DNA of 64,000 nt from Ignavibacteria bacterium (GCA_016719565.1 JADJYU010000010.1:124001-188000); one strand, 5' to 3'. Counted from the stretch's first letter, positions 26,512 through 36,688 are shown. Notes: a model not told the origin generated them from the sequence alone. Numbers and translations: made by a program.

Positions 26512-27216
26512 ATGAAAAAAATTTATTCAGCTTTGGTAATATCTTTATTAATGTTTTCATGTTCTGAAAAGAAAGAAGAGCCGGTAGTCAGAACGGAAGT
26601 AAAAACTGCAGAGATACAGTCATCGCTGAATCCTCAGCAGATACTTGATTCTTTGAGAATCAGAAATGAAAGATTTGCAGCGGGTAAAATGACCAAGGTT
26701 GATTATTCAGCGCAGGTCTTAAAATCTGAAAGCGGTCAGTATCCCTCTGCTGTTATTTTATCCTGTCTTGATTCAAGAGTTCCGGTCGAATCAATTTTTG
26801 ATTTAAGCATCGGCGATGTATTCGTAGCGAGAGTAGCGGGTAATATTGTAAACCCGGATATTCTCGGCAGCATGGAATACGGATGCAAAGTTGCAGGGTC
26901 AAAACTGATACTCGTACTGGGACATACCAACTGCGGAGCTGTAAAATCAGCGATTGATAAAGTGGAGCTGGGAAATATTACAGAACTTTTATCGAAGATC
27001 ACCCCGGCTGTTGACAGCGCTTCCACTAAGCAAGGTGATGAAACTTCAAAGAATACTGAATTTGTAAACAAAGTTACCAATGAAAATGTAAAACTTGCAA
27101 TTGACAATATCAGGAAGAACAGTCCGATACTTAAGGAGATGGAAGATAAAGGTGAGATTAAAATTGCAGGAGGCGTGTACAATCTTGAAAATGGAAAGGT
27201 GACTTTTTTAAATTAA
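26512..27216 (+). CDS. Beta-class carbonic anhydrase with lipoprotein signal peptide
   Basis: This 234-aa protein interconverts CO2 and bicarbonate. Zinc ligands of the beta class are visible: Cys and Asp-Arg in SCLDSRVPVESIFDL (CxDSR), and His and Cys in LGHTNCGAVKSA. FVARVAGNIVNPDILGSMEYG is the family core. Unusually it carries a lipobox signal peptide (SALVISLLMFSCSEKK), so the enzyme should be anchored in the periplasm rather than cytosolic. It is preceded by another lipoprotein gene. Confidence 0.9.
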   Translation: MKKIYSALVISLLMFSCSEKKEEPVVRTEVKTAEIQSSLNPQQILDSLRIRNERFAAGKMTKVDYSAQVLKSESGQYPSAVILSCLDSRVPVESIFDLSIGDVFVARVAGNIVNPDILGSMEYGCKVAGSKLILVLGHTNCGAVKSAIDKVELGNITELLSKITPAVDSASTKQGDETSKNTEFVNKVTNENVKLAIDNIRKNSPILKEMEDKGEIKIAGGVYNLENGKVTFLN

Positions 27217-27280
27217 CTTCAGATTGGCGTTATATAGCTGATTAATTTTTTCAATACTTTTTAATAATTCCATTGAGTGA

Positions 27281-27625
27281 ATGGAAAAATTTGTTGTTTT
27301 AAAATCTTACAGAACTGAATTTCATGAACCGTTAATACTTGAAGAAGACGATGAGGTTAATTTAGGTGAAGAAGAGAAGGAAGAAAAATGGAAGGGCTGG
27401 ATATGGGCGGAGAATGAAAAAGGAAAAGGATGGGCGCCTGTACAGATATTTGATATTTCGCCGGACAGAACAAAAGGGAAAGTTTTAGAATATTATTCAG
27501 CCCAGGAACTGGATGCTGATGAAGGTGATGAAGTTATCATAAAAAAATCATTAAACGGCTGGTCATGGGCTGAAAACATCCGGACAAAAAAAACAGGATG
27601 GATACCTGACGAAAATATTGGATAA
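27281..27625 (+). CDS. Protein with two SH3-like domains
   Basis: This 114-aa protein is built from two bacterial-SH3-like modules of about 55 residues. The first has LEEDDEVNLGEEE...WKGWIWAENEKGKGWAP and the second LDADEGDEVIIKKSLNGWSWAENIRTKKTGWIP. The repeated GW.WAEN...GW.P pattern shows internal duplication. There is no signal peptide, so it may be a cytosolic binding protein. Ligand unknown. Confidence 0.75.
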   Translation: MEKFVVLKSYRTEFHEPLILEEDDEVNLGEEEKEEKWKGWIWAENEKGKGWAPVQIFDISPDRTKGKVLEYYSAQELDADEGDEVIIKKSLNGWSWAENIRTKKTGWIPDENIG

Positions 27626-27693
27626 TGAAATATGAAAAATTTTAAATATTAGAAAATTAATTCACAATAAATAATAATCAGAAAAATAATACA

Positions 27694-28134
27694 ATGACAA
27701 CAGTAAATGTTTATCTTACCTTTAATGGTAATTGCTTAGAAGCTTTTAATTTTTACAAATCTGTTTTCGGAGGGGAATTTCCTTATGTGGGTACATTCGG
27801 AGAAATGCCTTCCGGAGAAGGGATGCCGCCGGTTCCCGACAGTGAGAAGGACAAGATAATGCACATCAGTTTACCGGTAAGTAAAGAGACAACAATTATG
27901 GGAAGCGATTCTTCAGAAGCATTCGGGCAAAATATAGTTGCGGGCAATAACTTTTCCATCTCCATAAATACTGACAGTAAAGAAGAAGCTGACAGATTTT
28001 TCAGCGGACTTTCAGAAGGCGGTGAAATTACAATGCCGATGAACAATACATTCTGGGGAGCTTACTTCGGCATGTTTACAGATAAATTCGGAATCAACTG
28101 GATGATCAATGTTGATCAAAAGCAGCCGGAGTAA
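27694..28134 (+). CDS. PhnB-like VOC family protein
   Basis: This 146-aa protein is of the PhnB / 3-demethylubiquinone-methyltransferase-like glyoxalase group. It starts TTVNVYLTFNGNCLEAFNFYKSVFGGEF and ends WGAYFGMFTDKFGINWMINV, both highly typical. The middle KIMHISLPVSKETTIMGSD carries the conserved His. Members are often annotated as glyoxalase/bleomycin-resistance proteins without proven activity. It ends the accessory run of small genes. Confidence 0.9.
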   Translation: MTTVNVYLTFNGNCLEAFNFYKSVFGGEFPYVGTFGEMPSGEGMPPVPDSEKDKIMHISLPVSKETTIMGSDSSEAFGQNIVAGNNFSISINTDSKEEADRFFSGLSEGGEITMPMNNTFWGAYFGMFTDKFGINWMINVDQKQPE

Positions 28135-28239
28135 ATATTAAGACCTGTGAATTTAAAATTGAAATTTATTATTTTTACAAAACCCAACATAATTTTTATT
28201 TAAACTCAGATAATTTTATAAATTAATTTATCCTATAAT

Positions 28240-30009
28240 ATGAAAGTATTCAATTTAGTCATTTTATTTTTAATATTAAATTTCTTTACCGGAGTGAATA
28301 CCGGATCATCGCCTGATGATGAACTCATGAAGATATTCAGCGATATGGAAGAATATAATCTGCGGACTTATCCGGAAGGGGCGACATATAACGGTGATAA
28401 CAGATATGATGACAAACTCTCCGATAATTCCGAAGCAGCGGTATTTGAATATTATGACACAATAAGGGCTTATATGAGCAGACTTAATTCGATAGAATAC
28501 AATAATTTATCTGAGGCAAACAAACTCAATTACGATCTCTTTAAATCTTCAATGGAAGAAAATCTTGCCGGTGAAAAGTTTAAAGGATATTTAATGCCGA
28601 TGGGACAGCAATGGGGAATTCACATTAATTCACCGCAGATAGTTAATTATCAGCCGGTCTCTACATATGAAGAATATCAGAAATATTTTTCACGGCTGAG
28701 GCAGCTTGAATCAAAATTCGACAATACCATTTCAAATATGAGAAAGGGGATTGCTGAAGGATATGTCATGCCGGTATTTCTGATGGATCAGACCCTCCCG
28801 CAGATAGAGAAAATTATTGTAACCGATCCCGAACAGTCAGTGTTTTATTCTACTCTGAAAAAAGAAAACAAACTTTCAGCCGAAGAGAAATTACTGGTTG
28901 AAAATGAACTTAAAGAAATAATTACTACTGTGATAAATCCATCTTATAAGAAACTTTATGAATTTGTTAAAACTGAATATCTTCCTGCATGCAGGACGGA
29001 AGCCGGAGTGTGGGCTATTCCAAATGGTAAAGAGATGTATGAATATTCGATCAAGAATTACACCACTTTAGATCTGACTGCAGATGAAATTCATAATATT
29101 GGATTGAGTGAAGTGGCAAGAATAAATACCGAAATGGAAAAAGTAAAAGATCAGGCAGGATTTAAGGGCACACTTGCGGAGTTCAATGAATTTCTGAAAA
29201 CCGATCCTCAGTTTTACTATACAGAGAAAGAAGATCTTATGAACGGGTACAGGGATATTCTTAAAAAAATGGATGCAAAATTACCGGAGCTTTTCGGAAT
29301 ATTGCCTGAGGCAAAATACGATCTCTTTGAAATGGAAGAATACCGGGCTGCATCCGCACCGCAGGCATATTACTACAGCGCGCCGGATGACAGATCCAGA
29401 CCGGGATACTTCTATGTGAATACATATGATCTGCCTTCCAGACCAAAATATACAATGACAGCGCTTGCTCTGCATGAAGCCGTTCCCGGACATCATCTGC
29501 AGATCGCAATTTCACAGGAACTTAAAGACCTGCCAAAATTCAGAAGAGACCTTGGTTACACTGTGTTCGTGGAAGGGTGGGGACTTTATGCGGAAAGTCT
29601 CGGATATGAGACCGGAATGTATGAAGATCTTTATCAGCTTTACGGCGCACTGACTTTTGAAATGTGGAGAGCGTGCAGGCTCGTAGTCGATACCGGTATT
29701 CACGATAAAAGATGGACACGCGAACAGGCGTTTGAATATATGAAAAATAATATGGCTTCTTCAGATCACGACATAAGAACGGAAGTTGACAGATACATTG
29801 CATGGGACGGACAGGCTCTTGCCTATAAAATCGGTGAGCTAAAGATCAAAGAGTTAAGGAAAAATGCTGAAGAAAAACTCGGTGATAATTTTGATATTAA
29901 AAAATTCCATGATCAGATATTAAAAAACGGAGCTGTACCTCTACCGCTGCTTGAGAAAATCGTCAACGACTGGGTAAGCGCAGAATTAAATAAAAAGAAT
30001 CTTAATTAA
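28240..30009 (+). CDS. DUF885 family exported metallopeptidase-like protein
   Basis: This 589-aa protein has a signal peptide (VFNLVILFLILNFFTG). DUF885 members are M32-like carboxypeptidases or dipeptidases; the zinc motif is visible as ALHEAVPGHHLQIAIS (HExxxxHH), with downstream EGWGLYAESLGYE offering a glutamate ligand. RPGYFYVNTYDLPSRPKYTMTALALHE is the typical pre-motif stretch. It probably acts in the periplasm on peptides. It lies 24 bp upstream of the outer-membrane barrel gene. Confidence 0.9.
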   Translation: MKVFNLVILFLILNFFTGVNTGSSPDDELMKIFSDMEEYNLRTYPEGATYNGDNRYDDKLSDNSEAAVFEYYDTIRAYMSRLNSIEYNNLSEANKLNYDLFKSSMEENLAGEKFKGYLMPMGQQWGIHINSPQIVNYQPVSTYEEYQKYFSRLRQLESKFDNTISNMRKGIAEGYVMPVFLMDQTLPQIEKIIVTDPEQSVFYSTLKKENKLSAEEKLLVENELKEIITTVINPSYKKLYEFVKTEYLPACRTEAGVWAIPNGKEMYEYSIKNYTTLDLTADEIHNIGLSEVARINTEMEKVKDQAGFKGTLAEFNEFLKTDPQFYYTEKEDLMNGYRDILKKMDAKLPELFGILPEAKYDLFEMEEYRAASAPQAYYYSAPDDRSRPGYFYVNTYDLPSRPKYTMTALALHEAVPGHHLQIAISQELKDLPKFRRDLGYTVFVEGWGLYAESLGYETGMYEDLYQLYGALTFEMWRACRLVVDTGIHDKRWTREQAFEYMKNNMASSDHDIRTEVDRYIAWDGQALAYKIGELKIKELRKNAEEKLGDNFDIKKFHDQILKNGAVPLPLLEKIVNDWVSAELNKKNLN

Positions 30010-30033
30010 ACAAACAGTTAAATCGAAATTAAT

Positions 30034-31158
30034 ATGAAATTACTGCCGGCAATTTTATTTATGATGTTCCCATTTGATATAATCGCTCAGTATAATTTTC
30101 TCACTCCGTCAAATTTTAACTTCCCTGTCAGGCAGCAGCTCTGGACTCTGACAGGTGATGATCCGTTTATAAAACCGGACAAAAGTTTTTCAATAGGGCT
30201 ATCATATAACTATTCATCCGCAGAAAAATTTTTTGATACTGACGGAAAATCTCAGGAGATCAAGATGAATTTTTTCCAGTATAATAAACCGGAAGAGCAG
30301 GGCGGATATTTCAGAAAACACGGCGCAATACTCACAGGTCAGTATCACTGGAAAGGTCTTAACAAAGTCATAGTAAGGTTTCCTTTTACATTCACAGAAA
30401 TGAAATCATATTCTTCCACTACAGATGTCAAACCGCAGGAAGAATTTATCAAACCGAGAGGTCCGTTTCAGGACTTTGAATTGTCTTATGTAAGAAAAAT
30501 TATTTTATCGGACAATATTGATATGTTTGCGGGAGGAGGACTTACTGTGCCGACTTCACGTCCGAAGAGATTTCTAGACAATCCTCACGGCGGTTACGGA
30601 AATACATGGACAAATAATCTGAATCTTTATTTTTCATTAGCTGAGAGTTCATTCAGAATTACAGGCGGCGCTAAGTATATACTTACTTATCCGCACACGG
30701 AAGAATTGTTCACGCCAAGACCTTTCGGTATTGGTTATCCTTATCAGTATAATGGCAATATTACATTTAGCGAGATGAACAATTATATAGAACAGAATCC
30801 TTTTGAAAGTAAGATAAAATCGGGATCGCTTATGTTTGCGGATCTTGTGGCGGATTATTTTTTTAAATCCGGTACGGCTTTATCTATGCAGTTTCAGTAT
30901 TTCAGCAGCTCCGGAGATAAATTTGACAGTAATGTTCCTGTGAAATTTGAAAAAGTAAACGGGAATATTACTCCCGTTGAATACATAACAGAACTTGAAG
31001 GCGGTCATTCAGGAACTATCCGGCTATATATAAATCAGGAATTTGCAAAAACATCAAAAACTAATTTTAGTTTTTCACTTGGTTTCGGTCAGACCATCTT
31101 CGGGAATAATGCGCAGGGTGAGGCAAATATAATACTCGGGCTTGTGGGAAATTTCTGA
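30034..31158 (+). CDS. Predicted outer-membrane beta-barrel protein
   Basis: This 374-aa protein has a signal peptide (LLPAILFMMFPFDIIAQ), alternating amphipathic strands such as SFSIGLSYNYSSAEKFF and ALSMQFQYFSSSGDKF, and a C-terminal Phe (ILGLVGNF), the signature for Bam-dependent barrels. It resembles 'transporter' barrels of the phenol-degradation MetA type only in general form. The substrate is unknown. Its 3' end overlaps an open upstream extension of the next gene. Confidence 0.7.
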   Translation: MKLLPAILFMMFPFDIIAQYNFLTPSNFNFPVRQQLWTLTGDDPFIKPDKSFSIGLSYNYSSAEKFFDTDGKSQEIKMNFFQYNKPEEQGGYFRKHGAILTGQYHWKGLNKVIVRFPFTFTEMKSYSSTTDVKPQEEFIKPRGPFQDFELSYVRKIILSDNIDMFAGGGLTVPTSRPKRFLDNPHGGYGNTWTNNLNLYFSLAESSFRITGGAKYILTYPHTEELFTPRPFGIGYPYQYNGNITFSEMNNYIEQNPFESKIKSGSLMFADLVADYFFKSGTALSMQFQYFSSSGDKFDSNVPVKFEKVNGNITPVEYITELEGGHSGTIRLYINQEFAKTSKTNFSFSLGFGQTIFGNNAQGEANIILGLVGNF

Positions 31159-31231
31159 TTATATTAAACAACTTTTTATAAGTATAATTGCCAATCAAAA
31201 ATTACAAATTAAAAATATTAAAATTACAAAA

Positions 31232-32329
31232 TTGATTAAACTTATTCTGACTTTTCTAATTACAACTGTGTTTACATCAGTTTCAGATTTATACGCGCCG
31301 TACAGCAGTCCTGAGAGCGTAACCTATGACAGTATCGGTAAAAGATATCTTGTTTCAAATACTTCAGGTCAGAAAATCTCCCAGAGAAGCCGGACAGGCG
31401 ATGTAACTGATTTTGTTACAGTGGGAGGATCGATTCACGGAGTCACTGTTCATGATAATAAAGTGTATGTCTGCAACGGCACAAGAATTAAAGGATACGA
31501 TCTCACAAACGCCGCTGAGATATTTAATGTAACTTTAAGCGGTTCAACTTTTCTCAATGATCTTGCAGCGGATGAAAACGGAATGCTTTATGTAACTGAC
31601 TTCACAAACAGAAGAATTTATAAGGTAAATACTTTAAACGGCGAATGGTGGATCTATGTCGCGAGCACAACCAATACTCCGAACGGAATCTATGTCGATG
31701 CAGTCCGCAACAGACTGCTCGTATGCTGCTGGGGTTCAAACGCTCCTGTTAAATCCGTAAATCTCGCAGACTCTTCTATTTCAAATATCATTACAACGCC
31801 TTACGGAAATTGTGACGGTATATCTCTTGATAAATATGACAACGTTTATATTTCCACCTGGAGCGCTCAGTCTGTCGTAAGGTATGACATTAATTTCAGC
31901 GGACCTGCATTCAATGTAGTCAGCGGATTAAGTAATCCAGCGGATATTTATGTAAATAAAGCTACTGACACTCTTGCAGTTCCGAACGCATCCAATAACA
32001 CAGTGACATTTCACCTTATTGATTATCCTTCCGGCGTTAATTCAAATCAGACAGGTATTCCAAACAGCGCTGAACTTTATCAGAACTATCCGAATCCGTT
32101 CAATCCGGAAACTGTGATCAGATTTGATTTAAGGGAATCAAAATTCATTTCGCTTAAAATATTTGATATACTTGGTAATGAGATCACTTCTTTGTTAAAT
32201 GAAAAGAAGAATTCAGGAAATTACGAAGTAAAATTTGACGGAAGTAATTTATCCGGCGGAGTTTATTTTTACAGGCTTATTGCAGACGGAATTTCGGTTG
32301 ATACTAAAAGTATGATTCTTTTAAAATAA
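31232..32329 (+). CDS. Secreted NHL/SMP-30-like propeller with T9SS sorting domain
   Basis: This protein of about 365 aa runs from a TTG that gives a signal peptide (IKLILTFLITTVFTSVSDLYA). An ATG at 31142 in the same frame would overlap the upstream gene and add a non-signal-like leader. The middle is a six-bladed type propeller with repeated VYVCNGTRIKGYDL, MLYVTDFTNRRIYKV and DNVYISTWSAQSVVRYD. The C-terminus is a type IX sorting domain: ELYQNYPNPFNPETVIRFDL, then GGVYFYRL and a final KSMILLK. It is predicted to be exported through T9SS; the binding partner is unknown. Confidence 0.8.
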   Translation: MIKLILTFLITTVFTSVSDLYAPYSSPESVTYDSIGKRYLVSNTSGQKISQRSRTGDVTDFVTVGGSIHGVTVHDNKVYVCNGTRIKGYDLTNAAEIFNVTLSGSTFLNDLAADENGMLYVTDFTNRRIYKVNTLNGEWWIYVASTTNTPNGIYVDAVRNRLLVCCWGSNAPVKSVNLADSSISNIITTPYGNCDGISLDKYDNVYISTWSAQSVVRYDINFSGPAFNVVSGLSNPADIYVNKATDTLAVPNASNNTVTFHLIDYPSGVNSNQTGIPNSAELYQNYPNPFNPETVIRFDLRESKFISLKIFDILGNEITSLLNEKKNSGNYEVKFDGSNLSGGVYFYRLIADGISVDTKSMILLK

Positions 32330-32399
32330 TTAGGAATTAAGAATTAATAATTACGAATTACAAAATTCAAATTACTAGTAAGTAATCTTAAAATATTTT

Positions 32400-32436
32400 A
32401 TCCCGCAGAGATCAAGATCTTTGCGGGATTTTTTTA
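32400..32436 (+). terminator. Rho-independent terminator (array type)
   Basis: ATCCCGCA (32400-32407) pairs with TGCGGGAT (32422-32429), followed by seven T. The same stem recurs at 36422, 38035, 40789 and 45032. Confidence 0.9.
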
Positions 32437-32590
32437 TAATATAACTTCCGCGCACAACCGCGACCCACAATCGCATTGACAGACTTTGTATTGGTATAGC
32501 AGAGAAGTAAATTTTCAGTTGTAAAATAAAATTTAATGGTTTAATTTTTATCTAATTATAAATTCTAATGAGTAATAGTATTAAACTAAA

Positions 32591-33829
32591 ATGAAAAATA
32601 TCTTTTACTCTTTAATAATGATCTTATTTACTGCTGCAAACTGTCCGTCTCAATGGTTTTTGCAACAAATTGACCCTGCTGTAAATCTGTTCGATGTCCG
32701 CTTTATAAACAAAAATACCGGATGGGTATGCGGTGATAACAGAATTTTTAAAACAACAAACGCCGGAATGAACTGGATCGAACAATCCAATCCTGCACAA
32801 GCTCTTTTATGGCAGATTCATCCGGTGAATGAAAATGTTGTATATGCAGCGGGTTTTTGTACAATTCTTAAAACTACAAATGGAGGTTTGAATTGGATTG
32901 CTTTAAGAATAGGCTCCTTACCCTGCATAGGACAGCAATTTACAGGGCTCTGGTTTATTAATGAATATACGGGTTGGATTGCAGGCGAATATGTTACAAT
33001 CAGAACTACTAACGGCGGCGAAACATTTATAGATTCGATTGCTATAAATCGTTCAATGTATGATATTCATTTTAGAGATGATTCCACAGGTGTAATGGCG
33101 GGGTTCGGCGCAACATTAAGGTCTACAAATTCTGGTGCAGACTGGTATGAAGTTGAGTTACCGCATTTTTCAAAATCACCTGATGTATATAGAATGTCAT
33201 TTATAGGAAATACAGGATGGGCAGGAACTTTATCAAACAAAGTATACAATACTTTAAATTACGGAATCACTTGGGATAGTATATCATTTATTCAGCCGGA
33301 TGGTCCTGATAGCAGGACGTATTGTATTGAATTTAGTTCGCAGAATATCGGCTATGCAGGATGCAGAGGTGGCAGAATTTTCAAAACAACAGATGGTGGA
33401 TTTTCATGGCAACTTCATCCAACATCAGTTTACGGCATCCCGATCTACAGAGCTTTATATGCTTATGATGACAATACTGTTTGGGCTGTGGGGAGAGGAA
33501 AAATTTTATATACTTCAAACGGAGGACTTACAGATATTAAAAATACCGGGTCAATTAACCCTGAGAATATAAATTTGTTGCAGAATTATCCAAACCCTTT
33601 TAATCCTATTACAAATATCAAATTTGGAATTAATGACTTTTCGCGTGCGCGAATTATAGTGTCAGATTTAACCGGAAAAACTGTCAGTGTCTTATTTAAA
33701 GGAAATCTGAATGAAGGAATTTATGAAGTAGATTTTAATGGAAACAATATTTCAAGCGGTGTTTATTTTTATTCATTGGAAATAAACGGAATAATAATAA
33801 AAACAAAAAAAATGATCTTGAAAAAATAG
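32591..33829 (+). CDS. Secreted YCF48-type propeller with T9SS sorting domain
   Basis: This 412-aa protein has a signal peptide (IFYSLIMILFTAANCPS). Its repeated blades follow the pattern FINKNTGWVCGDNRIFKTTNAGMNWIE, TTNGGLNWIAL and KTTDGGFSWQLH, as in YCF48/HCF136-like photosystem-assembly-type propellers; the name reflects fold only. The C-terminus LLQNYPNPFNPITNIKFGI and SGVYFYSLEI...KKMILKK is a type IX sorting domain. It is the first copy of the duplicated propeller gene type in this array and precedes the metalloprotease-like gene by 39 bp. Confidence 0.82.
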   Translation: MKNIFYSLIMILFTAANCPSQWFLQQIDPAVNLFDVRFINKNTGWVCGDNRIFKTTNAGMNWIEQSNPAQALLWQIHPVNENVVYAAGFCTILKTTNGGLNWIALRIGSLPCIGQQFTGLWFINEYTGWIAGEYVTIRTTNGGETFIDSIAINRSMYDIHFRDDSTGVMAGFGATLRSTNSGADWYEVELPHFSKSPDVYRMSFIGNTGWAGTLSNKVYNTLNYGITWDSISFIQPDGPDSRTYCIEFSSQNIGYAGCRGGRIFKTTDGGFSWQLHPTSVYGIPIYRALYAYDDNTVWAVGRGKILYTSNGGLTDIKNTGSINPENINLLQNYPNPFNPITNIKFGINDFSRARIIVSDLTGKTVSVLFKGNLNEGIYEVDFNGNNISSGVYFYSLEINGIIIKTKKMILKK

Positions 33830-33868
33830 AATTTAAAATTTCATTAAAAAAAAATAAGGAGGTATAAA

Positions 33869-36352
33869 ATGAAACTGTTAACAATTTTTACTTTAGTTTT
33901 GCTAATGGTTTTTATTAATTCATTTCCGATATTTCCTCAGGATTGTGACAGCTGCGGATGCGCTACAAAGCCCACATATAGTTCATCAAATCCGTCTACT
34001 TTTTTCGGAGGTAAGTATAAACCAAACAGATCGGACCATAACAATTCTGCATCGGATAATTATTTCCCGATACTCATGGTATTTGTTCAATTTAAAAACG
34101 AACTTGGTGACAGTACTACTACAAATTATGATTCATGACCTGCAAGACGTTCGCCAAATTATTTAAATGAAATGATTTCTCAAAATAGATATTCCAGTTC
34201 AAACTGGTGGGATGACTATAACGGTTATGCTATAAGTGATTTCTGGAATGAGTTTTCCAGAAGTAAACTTCATGTTCGTGGTCAGGCGGTGTCTGTGATA
34301 CTGCCTCAGGATACATCTTGGTATAGATTAAACGGAGGCGCTCCGAAAGTTAATAAAGATATTTATGATATTTTGACATCTATGGAAATTGACTGGCCTT
34401 TTTATGATAAATGGTCTCTGACAAGTCAGGGTAATTTTGAATATGCAAGAGATGAAAGAGTTGACATGATGTATATGGTATACCGCAGTCAGGTGAGGTA
34501 CATTTTTGATAACAACAGATTCTGGGGATATGCAAATCTTGGAGGATGCTCAGGCGCTGTCAACAATGAATATCTTGTTTATGAGAGCGGAGAAACTCAG
34601 GTAAGAATCAGAGGAGACGGTAATGGCGTAGGAGGAAATTTAGATTCACTCGGTTCCGGTGTTGTACTGTGGGGAGGAAGTTCGGACAATAAAAGCAGAC
34701 AGAGAGTAATTGATGTAGTTACTCATGAACACGGTCATTATTTCTTTGGTTCGGATCATAAATTATACGGAAAGATGGCAGACGGTCCAAGTACTACTTC
34801 GGAATTTAGTTTTAGCCCATGGGAAATGATTAAGCTGGGATATATCGAACAGGAGATAGTCAATTACTCAAATCCAAATTATTATCTTTTTGATTACATG
34901 TCAAGGAGCGGTACGGCGGGAACTGATGGAGAAATTTTACAAATACCTATTAATGAAGAAGGTAGTCAGTTTTTTCTTCTGGCTAACAGAAGCAGATTAT
35001 CTGAGTGGGACAGGAGACTGGGAGGTGACACTTTATCTGAAGGAAGGTATAATTTTTTAAGAAATGTTAATATAGAATATGGTTCTGGATTATATATTTA
35101 TCATATTTACAATGGTTTCCTTTGGCAGGATGATGAATATAATTATAAATTAAATGATAAAGATTTAGAATGTGCTGACGGTTTATGGCACTGGATATCA
35201 GCAGGTTTTAGCAGACCATTGATTTCCGGCGGATCATCGACTGTTTTAAAAAAAAGCATTCCGTTATATGATAATGATAATCCTTTTGCATATACTGAAA
35301 ATAGTAAAGATGAAATGAGCAGACAGATATTATTTTCATCCGGCAGTCCTGATAATTTTAATTCAAGTCCCGTAATTAGAGGTGTTAACTCTCTTTATGT
35401 TAATGATAACGATTATTACAATTCTTTTGCGTTATATGGGGATCGCTGGGATGCCTGGAATGTCGGATACAATGAACTTTTTTCACCTTACTCGAGTCCA
35501 AATACAAAAGACAGCGCAAATCAAAACACAGGAATTTTTGTTTGGTTATATTCTAATTCGGGAAGCGGACCAACGAATTCAGCTTCATTAAAAGTATATA
35601 GATCAGGTCATGGCGGATTTTCAGAGGACTCCATCCTTCATCTCACTCCTCCTTCGCGGCCGATGGGAATTAAAGTAGATAATCACCTGGAAACTGAAAA
35701 TATCATGAGGCTAATATTGACATGGAATCATAATATGGAGCCGGATATGCTGGATACAACTAATAAAAAGAAATACAAGATTTGGAGAGCGACTTCGACA
35801 GGTATGAGTGTAGTACCGACGAATTATACTTTGCATAATATAGTTGAGATAGATTCGGGAACAGCACCAAGTTATATTGACACTACAATTTATGCAGTTG
35901 GCAGCGGATGGCCGGGAATTGGAAATACTACAGAGTATCCCGTGAGATATAAAATTCAGGCTGTGGATAAATATCAGGATACTTCTGTCCGTTCAGACTT
36001 TGATATGGGAATCGGATTAATACCGAACGTAGGATGCGCTAATTGTACAGAAGGTCCTGACAGCTTTATCAGTGATACGGAAATCCCAAAAGAATTTAAA
36101 TTATACAGCAATTACCCTAATCCCTTTAATCCGTCTACAAACATAAAATTCGAACTGCCGAAAGATGTACAGGTTTTCATAAAAATTTATGATATAGTAG
36201 GAAGAGAAGTAAAGACTCTAGTAAACGAATTCAAAACTGCCGGCAGGTATTCCGTAACTTTCAGCGGTTTTGATTTTGCAAGCGGAGTATATTATTACAG
36301 TATAAAAGCCGGAGAATTTGAACAGGTGAGGAAGATGATCCTTTTAAAGTAA
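33869..36352 (+). pseudogene. Secreted M6-like metalloprotease with T9SS domain, interrupted by one in-frame TGA
   Basis: The frame starts with a signal peptide (LLTIFTLVLLMVFINSFPIFPQ), is interrupted by TGA at 34136-34138 (codon 90) and continues in the same frame to 36352. Replacing TGA by Trp gives TTTNYDS-W-PARRSPNYLNEM, which reads naturally. The rest holds a zinc motif THEHGHYFFGSDH (nt 34721-34759; HExxH plus distal His), immunoglobulin-like modules and a T9SS tail (LYSNYPNPFNPSTNIKFEL to KKMILLK-type end). It is probably a nonsense mutation or sequencing error. I call it broken, but readthrough cannot be excluded from sequence. The assignment to M6/immune-inhibitor-A-like peptidases is by overall form. 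Confidence 0.75.
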
Positions 36353-36421
36353 TTTTAAATTACAAATGTTAAATGATAAAAAAAGCAATTACAAATTATA
36401 AATAAATAATTTAAATACTTT

Positions 36422-36455
36422 ATCCCGCAGAGAAAACTCTTTGCGGGATTTTTTT
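36422..36455 (+). terminator. Rho-independent terminator (array type)
   Basis: The ATCCCGCA/TGCGGGAT stem (36422-36429 with 36442-36449) is followed by seven T. It follows the metalloprotease-like gene. Confidence 0.9.
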
Positions 36456-36688
36456 AAAGTAACTTCAGCACACAGCCGCGCTTTCAGCACTCGCAAATTA
36501 TTGTTTTTATGACCGAAGTCATATTATAAATAAATAGTTTTTTGTAATTTAGTATTGAAGGATTATGAAAAGAAAATCTTAATTTAAGAGAATGTCCTGA
36601 TAATAAATCTTAAAGAACCTATATGAAAAAACTATATTTAATTCTTTTCTTATATTTAATTTCATTTTTAGATTCTGAAGCGCAGTGG
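36456..36688 (+). repeat. Leader repeat, copy 1 (intergenic region plus signal-peptide codons)
   Basis: The stretch from the terminator through CACACAGCCGCGCTTTC, ACTCGCAAATTATTG, AATAGTTTTTTGTAATTTAG and the signal-peptide codons of the next gene is nearly identical to 38072-38303 and clearly related to 40827-41064. Identity fades soon after the signal peptide. It is a duplicated 5' module. Confidence 0.85.

Noticed and set aside
10183..28134. Integron cassette array
   Set aside because: Several intergenic gaps are 8-50 bp, too short for attC; no paired RYYYAAC/GTTRRRY sites or integrase were found. Kept only as an accessory cluster.
31142..31231. Longer N-terminus for the NHL-type propeller
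   Set aside because: It would overlap the upstream barrel gene and place 30 hydrophilic residues before the signal peptide; TTG 31232 gives a normal signal peptide.
34136..34138. UGA read as selenocysteine
   Set aside because: No SECIS-like hairpin is recognisable after the codon, and the context reads naturally with Trp. Recoding is not supported.
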